Source: Chlorops oryzae (lineage: Eukaryota > Arthropoda > Insecta > Diptera > Chloropidae). From it: a DNA stretch of 64,000 nt. The stretch lies in NCBI GenBank assembly GCA_020466095.1, contig CM035806.1:136164180-136228179 (forward strand), read 5' to 3'. Made by a program: the position numbers and the translations under genes. Below, in pieces: positions 57,387 to 64,000 of this stretch. Every line of letters begins with the position of its first letter. Position 1 is the first letter of the stretch. The notes under the pieces were generated by a model. The model was not told where the DNA came from. It made no database searches and worked only from the letters and a program-made list of their open reading frames with translations.

Positions 57387-58313
57387 CCAGCAGGAAAGTA
57401 TATCCGGCAGAACAAAAACATTAGTGATTTCACTGGATCATAGAGGTGACATTGTCATGCATGCCACCTTGGGGAACATGTCATCGTGAAGGGATGCCGT
57501 TCATGTGCTTCAATTTCATTGGCTACTGAAATTTATGTAAAGGTAGAAACACTCACGCACTGCGGCGCACTGCGTGGCATGGCATAGAGATAATTTGTAG
57601 TAAACAGTGACGCACAGCAAAATAATATGGAAATGAACTAGAAAGGGCAGCTCTGCCAGAAATAAGTGCAAGTCTCCAAACAATGGCAACACTACAGCTG
57701 TCAAATTAGCATAGAAATCTTAAATCTATAGAACGCTATGCCATGCTATTCCAGCGGCAAATGTCCCGCTGATATCATCGATGAAGTCACGGTGACTTTG
57801 GATCCGGTATGCATGACAATTCATATGACACTTTGTATGACATTTGTATAGGAGTTGGACAGTGAATTCACCGGTGACATTGTCATGCTAGGGAATGCGA
57901 TTGCGAAAAAAGCATTTGAGAGCAGCACATTGCTCTTTTCTCTCTAAACGTCAAATTATCGAAACTAGTTTGATAACTTCTCTTCTTTGTCCTCTTTTTG
58001 GATATATCGCAATTTTCAAAAAAAATCTATTTTAAACAATTTTTAATCGCCTCAGCCAGGGATCGAACCAGCGATCTTCGGATTCTGAATCGAGGACGCA
58101 TCCACTACGCCACTTCATGCTAACGTTCAACAGACACTAAAGCCTTATTCAAATTTCAATAGCCAATGAGAATCAAGCACGTGAACTGCATCCCGTCACG
58201 ATGACATGTCCTCCAAGATGTCATGCATGACAATGTCACCTATATGTCATCGATGACATCACTGATGATGACATTGTCATGCAGGAGTTAATTTGCCGCT
58301 GGGATGCCATGCT
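57387..58313. mobile_element. 0.93-kb element with ~170-bp inverted repeats, CCCAGC tips
   Basis: The left end (CCCAGCAGGAAAGT, GGTGACATTGTCATGCATG, GAACATGTCATCGTGA, GGGATGC) is matched in complement at the right (CCCAGCGGCAAATTAACTCC, GGTGACATTGTCATGCATGA, GACATGTCATCGTGACGGGA). TGACATTGTCATG is itself palindromic and recurs at least five times. It contains a tRNA-like SINE at 58031. The target duplication is unclear. Confidence 0.75.
58031..58110 (-). repeat. tRNA-derived SINE head (tRNA-Arg-like)
   Basis: The minus strand reads AAGTGGCGTAGTGGATGCGT, CGATTCAGAATCCGAAGATC, GCTGGTTCGATCCCTGGCTG. Box A and box B (GGTTCGATCCC) are canonical and the middle resembles fly tRNA-Arg (TGGAT, GGATCCGAAGAT). 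Acceptor arms do not pair, and an A-rich tract follows, so a SINE is preferred over a tRNA gene. Confidence 0.6.
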
Positions 58314-58989
58314 AATTTTTTGAATGTCTGCTTTCATACAGTTATAACCGAAATACCCCACCAAACGACTTTTATTGCGATTAACCATGGACAGCCATTT
58401 AAAATAGTAAGAATGACAAGAAGCGATTTTTTCCCCCTCTAAATCACTGGAAAAAAATTTAACAAATAGAAAATTTTCGGTTGATAAAAACAAGGTAGAA
58501 TGGTTGAAAATTCAGTGGTTGAAATTCCATAAAATTCATCAATTTTTACTTTTATACAAGTATTCCAATAATGAAGAAGTCATATTTAATGAAGTCAGTT
58601 TAAAAAAAAGGGCAATCAGTGACCAAAGCACACTTAGATGCACTGGAAAAACCAACCATCGCTGAGAAAAAGAAGAAAGATGTTCTTGAATTATTGCAGT
58701 TCATACCGCCAGTTCATCACACTTTTTATAACAATCTTAATAGTTGAAACAGTGTCAGAGATGTAGCGTATTATGATGAGATAGATGAAGAATAACCCTT
58801 TTTGTGCTATTTTGATTGTGTTCTTAATAAAGTCCTTTTTTTTTGGTGTAACCTGTTTATTATTTAAAACTATCGGAATTTAGGCAATCAGATTGAAAAA
58901 AAATATGTTATACAATTAGTTGAAAATAAATTAATTGAGATAACATTCATGAACTTAAATAAATTCTATTAAGTCTGCATGTATTCGAT

Positions 58990-59400
58990 CTATCCGTGGC
59001 CTAGCGCATAGCGATAAGCAGGCAGAAATAAGATGTGGAAAAATTGGGAATTGAAAGAAGCAGGTAAATTTTAAATATTAAGGAAAATTTTGATTATCTC
59101 ATGGAGGAGAAAAGAAGCTGCCACCCATACAGTAAAGTTTACATCCTTTCTTCAAAAACGTCATACACAAGTCCTATAAGTTCCAATAGAAATTTTCTTT
59201 TTTTATTATTTTGAATAAAAAGTTTGGTTGAAAGCATATTCTTCTAAGTTTGTTAATTATTATTTAAATGTTAAGTATATTAGTATCTACTTTTTACCAA
59301 AAAAAAAAAAAAAAAAAAACTCTTGCCTGAAGGGGATTTGAACTCACCGACATCGGATTGTTAGACAATCTCTCTTATTTTTGTTTTAAGAATTCCTTCT
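58990..59400 (+). repeat. SINE-like family, copy 3, without the hAT
   Basis: TCCGTGGCCTAGCGCATAGC (head), AGGAGAAAAGAAGCTGCCAC, TTTGGTTGAAAGC and, at the end on the minus strand, GAGTTCAAATCCCCTTCAGG. At the position of the hAT it reads TCCTATAAGTTCCAATAG without interruption, an empty site. Confidence 0.6.
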
Positions 59401-59698
59401 CAATTAACTTGAAAAAAACAACTTTGAAATCACTCAAAGAAAAACTAAAATAATATCAATTTACAATAAACTGATTTTAAACTAATTTAAAAGATATGCA
59501 GATTCATATCAGTCATGGGAAAAAGTCAGAGTTTAAATGAATTGTCACTTTAAATCAATCAGTTGTTCCATTAATTTAAACTTAGTTGAAATTCCTAAAG
59601 GGTAGTAATAATTACATTTTTTAGATATTGAAAAATATTTAAGTATTTAAGTTACGGTTTTGAATTGGGGCTTCTAAATGAATCAGTGCCTTACAGTA

Positions 59699-60207
59699 AT
59701 AGCACTGACAGACATAGGTATTTTACACCATGATGGTGTGAAGTCTAGGTGACACACATAGGTATTTCTCAAAAGTCTACCTTAGCCAACATAGACTTTT
59801 TATAGACTTCACACTACATTGAAAGGGAGGATTTATTGTGGACTTCTTAGATTGATACGGCAACGCCGCACCAAATTAAACGAAATATCGATTATTTTAT
59901 CGGAAACCAGATGTTTAAATTTCTAGTTTCAAGTAATTTATGCGAAATGCATGAAATTAATTCCATCCTATGGATTTATAGAACAAACAAACGATATTTT
60001 CATGGATTCTTTTGAGATAAAATCGAGGCTAAATGCTACCAAAATGTGTTTATTGTTTTTGTTGTTGTTTTAATTTTCAATTATCAGCTGTTTTAAAGAA
60101 GTCCACAATAGAAATCCACAATCAATTGTAGTGTGTCACCCCAACATAGACTTCTTTCATTGTAGTGTGAAGTCTATAGACTTTACACCATATGTCTGTC
60201 AATGCTA
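59699..60207. mobile_element. ~510-bp MITE with AGCACTGACAGACATA ends
   Basis: The left end AGCACTGACAGACATAGGTA and complement of right end (AGCATTGACAGACATATGGT) pair, and GTGAAGTCTA / TAGACTTCACAC plus TTGTGGACTTCTT / AAGAAGTCCACAA extend the arms. No ORF. Confidence 0.7.
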
Positions 60208-60223
60208 TAAGAATGCTAAACTG

Positions 60224-60285
60224 GCACGCGGTAGGACTAGGACCCGGGTTTGATTCCCGGAAGATATGGGATTTTTTTATTTTGT
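60224..60285 (+). repeat. tRNA-like fragment
   Basis: CTGGCACGCGGTAGGACTAG followed by CCGGGTTTGATTCCCGG (B box GGTTTGATTCC with a pairing T stem) and then a T-rich tract. The 5' half of a tRNA is incomplete. Confidence 0.45.
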
Positions 60286-60360
60286 GTTTTTAAACAATTT
60301 TATTTTTTTTATTTTTCAAATTCAGCACAGGTATTCATTCAGGGCCCAATTCATAGTAGG

Positions 60361-60680
60361 TAGCTAGGTAGGTAGGTTGAAGTGGCTGCCACTTAGGCCG
60401 TTAATCGGCCCATTGTGATACCAAGGAGGTTTTCTTGTGTTTGTGTGAGTGTATGTCTTTTTATGTAGTGTGCCCCTAACATGCGATTTTTGAAAAACCA
60501 GTGCTAGGCTTGGAACATTACACTCCGGTTCGCCTGTGCCGGGAATCGAACTTCGCATATTTTTGTTCAACTTGGAGTCCCCTCCATACGGATGGAGCTT
60601 ATCTTTCCTTTTTAGCTTCAGCGGTGCCTCAATTATCAGTCGTAGGGTGACGGATCTTATGTTGCCCCATGGAGGTACTG
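60361..60680. repeat. Unclassified repeat-like segment with GTAG run
   Basis: TAGCTAGGTAGGTAGGTTGA followed by GTGGCTGCCACTTAGG (palindromic core GTGGCTGCCAC), then a more GC-rich stretch. It resembles interspersed repeats of flies, but I have no second copy in this window. Confidence 0.3.
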
Positions 60681-61594
60681 ACTAAATGTCATATTACAAG
60701 TAATTACAAGTAATTGTAATGAAAAAATCTTCAAGAAATTTTGTAATTGGACTGCCCAGGTCTGTTAAGAATACAGAAACTTAAGGGGGATGTGCTTAGA
60801 AATCAACCACAAAATCGTATAAAATTTTAATTTGGTCCAAAGATCATGGCGATTTAGTTTTGAACCCGTTTCCTCTTTTCCTTCATTCAATATTGGAACA
60901 TATGTATGTATGTATTTATAATTTCATAATACATAATAATTGAGTAGAAATGCTGCGGAAACAATTTTTACGGTGGATACTCGTACATGAAATACTCGTT
61001 TTCAAAATCATCGATTTTTGACGATATCGGTTTCGGTCACATGCCGGTTAAACCTTTCTCGAACAATTTCGATTGGAATTTTTAAAAAACAATTGAATAT
61101 TGAATAAGAAAAAAGTTCCGAAAAAGGTACCGCCTGATTTCCACCCGAGAAGCCCAGATTTTTCGGAATTTTTTCCGTTGCAAGATATTTCTTGTTCGCT
61201 TGGGTATTTCTTGTGGAAATTGACATGACATTTCCTATCGGTATTATGCGGAGAAAAAAAGTTTTTTACGGATCGACAACAACAACAAAAATTAATGCAA
61301 TTAAAATATGAACTGAAAAAATAGATTAACGCTTTTAAAGACTTGCACCATCGATCCCTTGCAGACACACAAGCATGAGGCCTAACAATTTCCTCTAGGG
61401 CTTTCCATTCCACCCCCAATCAAACCATCACATATTTCATCACTGGGACTAAACAATATTTTATATAGATATTTTCGAATTTGTAAACAATTCGCACACA
61501 CTTATCGTACATACCAACATGCTGATGTACCTATGTATATGCCTACATACATGTGTACGAGTATGGACATATGTTTATGGAATATGGAACTTAC

Positions 61595-61860
61595 GTTGCT
61601 CGAATCGAGTTCTCTCTTCTCCTCCGTTGTTTCGAAGTAAATTAAAAGGAATCCTCCGGCTTTGATAATGACAATGAAATATTCGATCAGTCAATCGATT
61701 ACTCGAAAGCAGCAGCCGCAACAGCAACAACAACAACAACAACCACAACAACTGCGTTTACGAAAATGCTTGGAAAATACATCAACATCAAGCTCACTGT
61801 CAAAAGCCAACTGAACGTAAAACGGAATGAAAATAAAAAACAGAAAAAAATACGTGAGGC
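61595..61860 (-). other. Probable 5' untranslated exon of the minus-strand gene (5' end approximate)
   Basis: The minus strand runs from CAA/CAG-rich leader-like sequence (61700-61760) to GAGCAAC|GTAAGTTCC, a strong donor at 61595. In the frame that would enter the ATG exon at 39258, the stop codon TGA (near 61695) is followed by no ATG, consistent with a leader. Splicing would give CAAC-ATG. The start of the exon is a guess, no initiator was fixed, and the intron would be 22.3 kb. Confidence 0.4.
61722..61752. repeat. CAA short repeat
   Basis: CAACAACAACAACAACAACC in the putative leader. Such runs are common in fly 5' untranslated regions. Confidence 0.75.
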
Positions 61861-62457
61861 CGGTGTTGATTAGAGAGCGTCACTTCAAATGCCTCTGCAT
61901 GAAAGAATATTTCAAATGAACGACACACTCATACCAGAAATGATCGACATATCCCTTCAGTACGAACATTCACAATTAGTCTTTTTTCATGAATGAATTC
62001 ATGGGTTGAAGATAACTAGTGAATTCATATAGCAGATGTAATGGAGCAGGTAGTGAAAATTCAATTCATTCGCCTTATTTTTTAGTGAATAATAGCTAGT
62101 CAGATAGCTAGTGAGTTGTAGCCACTACATGGATATGAGCAGTAACCCATGAATTAACTTATGAAAGGTAATCTATAGAGCAAGCAAATCATTACCGCCA
62201 ATGACATCCCCGTGTTAAATTCATGAGTGTAATGAGTTGCCAGTAATGTGGTCGGTAACCAGTGGTGGTTACTGGTAACCAGTGAACTCAATAGTCTATC
62301 ATGGGTGAGCCAAACTGAAGGGAGGATGCTCTAAGTAGGCGACACACACAGACACAGAGACGTTAGTGTACACATTCCGACACCCTTGTGAAATTCAAAC
62401 ACGCAGAGTATCACTTCCAATTGATCGATGCAAAATGACAGATTTATATCTAAGAGT

Positions 62458-62895
62458 CTACGGGGGGTGAGTTTCAGGATTTCCTTTCGCTTTGTGCTTG
62501 ATTCGAGTAAAAAGAAATTGTTATTGTCTGCTTTAAGTTCGATTCTGGTTGCCCCAAGAAAGTAGTTAGCTGGACGTTAGACTTTCGCTCGGAAACGTGT
62601 GGGTCAACTCGGTGAGTAAATAATTTTTTTTTTAAATCAAGTTTTTTTAGTTTAATTTAATTTATTTTATTTAATGTTAATTTTGAAATAAAATTTTAAA
62701 TTTTTCGCTAAATTTTTAAGTAATTTTTCTAATTTTACTGTTTTTTTTAATATGATTTATTTTTCAATTATTAAATTTTTCTAGTAAAAATTCTATTGGG
62801 TTCACAAAAATTCAGCAACCAAAAATCAAATTGCGTTTTGATAAAAACATTAAATTGCTTTTGTAGGTAAACTATTCCAATCAGAGATCCGGTTC
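62458..62895 (+). repeat. Two-module tRNA SINE, copy 1, deletion-rich
   Basis: TCTACGGGGGGTGAGTTTCA through GTAGTTAGCTGGACG, an AT-rich body and GATCCGGTTCGAAGC follow 63290-63820 in order but lack many single bases throughout, including the B box of the first module. Confidence 0.6.
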
Positions 62896-63289
62896 GAAGC
62901 AAGCATCGTTAAGATAAACACAACTCGAGATATCGAGTTTAATTAGGGTATAGCAGAACATTAAAAACACTCAACCCGAACAGCAGTGGGATATATGTAA
63001 AAGCAAACTCGAGTTTAGCGCAACAACATGCTCAACGTGTTGAACTCATGCGACACACAGACATTACGAATTGTAATGTACTAAAGGGTTGATTCAAACC
63101 AAATCTGATCCACACTCAGAGTGTACACAAATCACTATGTACCGTTGCAGCTCTCTGATACACATAGATCGTACAAAATAGATACCCTGCAGTCAATCGA
63201 ATGAGGTCAATTTGCAAACAGAGTACTCTGCGAGTTACTCGAAATATGACATAGTCAAAATGTACAGTATTTTATGTATCGTAAGGAGA

Positions 63290-63840
63290 TCTACGGGGGG
63301 TGAGTTTCAGGATTTCCTTTCAGCTTTGTGCTTTGATTGCGAAGTAGAAAAGAAATTTTTATTGTCTGCTCTTAAGTTCGCATTCTGATCGTTGCCCCAC
63401 AGAAAGGTAGTTAGCTGGACGGTTAAGACATTTCGCAATCAGCGACCTCGTGCGGTTAGGGGTTCGATCCCTGGCTCGGGTGAGAATTAAATATTTTTTT
63501 TTATAGAATACCAAGTTTTTTTATGTTTATATTTTAATTTATCTTTATTTCAATAGTTAATTTTGAAATAAAAATTTTTAAATTTTTCGCTAAATTTTTA
63601 AGTATTTTTTTCTTCATATTTTATCTGTTTTTTTTAATATGTATTTATTTTTCAATTATTAAATTTTTGTAGTAAAAATTCTATTCGTGCGTTCCACAAA
63701 AACTTCAGCAACCAAAAACTCAAATTAGCGTTTTGATAAAAACATTAAATTTGCTTGTTTAGCGTAATGGTTAAGACGCTGACTTACCAACCCAGAGATC
63801 AGCGGTTCGAGGCTCGGCCGAGGCGAGAAAATTAAAAAAA
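63290..63840 (+). repeat. Two-module tRNA SINE, copy 2
   Basis: Module 1 (63408-63485): GGTAGTTAGCTGGACGGTTA, then GTTAGGGGTTCGATCCCTGG with canonical B box. An AT-rich body of about 280 bases follows. Module 2 (63762-63830): TTTAGCGTAATGGTTAAGAC, then CAGCGGTTCGAGGCTCGG, then an A-rich tail. Module 2 matches 2929-3005. Neither module pairs at the acceptor, so both are retroposon promoters, not tRNA genes. Confidence 0.65.
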
Positions 63841-64000
63841 AAGTGAAAAAGAAAAGATTTAAAAAACAAAAAAGAAAAAAAGTACAAAACAAAGAGGAAA
63901 AAATCATTTTTTTTTTTCATTAAATTTACAAAAATAAAAATTTACCAAAAATCGGCCCAACTGTATATACTCCAGGTCTAGTTCATATGAGTCAAAAACT

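Noticed and set aside
58031..58110. Functional tRNA-Arg gene
   Set aside because: Boxes A and B are good but acceptor arms do not pair and the anticodon arm is altered; SINE head is more likely.
63762..63835. Functional tRNA gene
   Set aside because: No 7-base acceptor pairing, A-rich tail, and a decayed sister copy at 2929-3005.
1..64000. CRISPR array, operon, rRNA or phage features
   Set aside because: Tandem repeats here lack unique spacers of constant size, and composition, splice sites and repeat families are eukaryotic.

Overview
The window reads as intronic and intergenic DNA of a higher (brachyceran, probably acalyptrate, possibly tephritid-like) fly. The evidence is AT-rich sequence, no long non-repetitive ORF, split genes with fly-type splice sites, DINE-1/INE-1-like repeats carrying GCCACGCCCAC and clustered GTCCGTCTGTCTG motifs, hAT, Tc1/mariner/pogo and Foldback-type DNA elements, tRNA-derived SINEs and a jockey/I-like non-LTR remnant. 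The species assignment is inference. There are no bacterial features, operons, rRNA genes or CRISPR arrays.

Gene content is sparse and lies on the minus strand. A probable 5' UTR exon ends at 61595 (GAGCAAC|gtaagt). Two tiny exons follow far downstream: 39258-39220 (39 nt) and 37763-37721 (43 nt). Joining the first two would place ATG directly behind CAAC, a good fly start context, and the peptide would begin MLGTALLGKRSTK then QTVKKKPFTEVELR. A possible Lys-rich exon lies at 9998-9872. If this model holds, nearly the whole window is intron of one large gene, which I cannot name.

The rest is a layered stack of transposable elements. 1958-6083: a 4.1-kb element with about 470-bp inverted repeats, holding SINE-like tRNA modules, a 51-bp minisatellite and a block duplicated at 6783-8290. 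7955-9690: a broken non-LTR retrotransposon (minus). 12.0-13.7 kb, 15.2-16.8 kb and 18-19.8 kb: DINE, MITEs, SINE and a hAT MITE. 21.2-25.2 kb: three DINE-like copies and a CCCAAGTA-tipped element. 25.6-27.7 kb: an AGCATTT-tipped element split by a hAT with an 8-bp target duplication. 28.6-29.6 kb: a smaller relative of the first long-TIR element. 32.9-33.5 kb: a 620-bp purine-only array. 36.2-36.9 kb: a hAT MITE with a perfect 8-bp target duplication. 37.8-39.2 kb: an element filling the intron between the two microexons. 40.2-41.85 kb: a palindromic element split near its centre by a hAT. 42.0-44.66 kb: a palindromic TA-type element hit by a Foldback-like element with a 9-bp target duplication, whose loop holds a piece of reverse transcriptase. 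49.3-52.8 kb: a MITE, a GATT array and DINE-like repeats. 54.5-56.7 kb: an element that landed in a TATG microsatellite and then took several more insertions. 57.4-60.7 kb: more MITEs and SINEs. 62.5-63.8 kb: a duplicated SINE with two tRNA-like modules.

The clearest results are structural: several insertions can be proved from target duplications and from empty sites in paralogous copies inside the same window. Unlisted stretches over 300 bases (for example 10.0-10.9, 22.5-23.07, 29.65-30.8, 33.63-34.6, 44.66-44.99, 46.5-49.3 and 60.7-61.59 kb) show nothing I can support.
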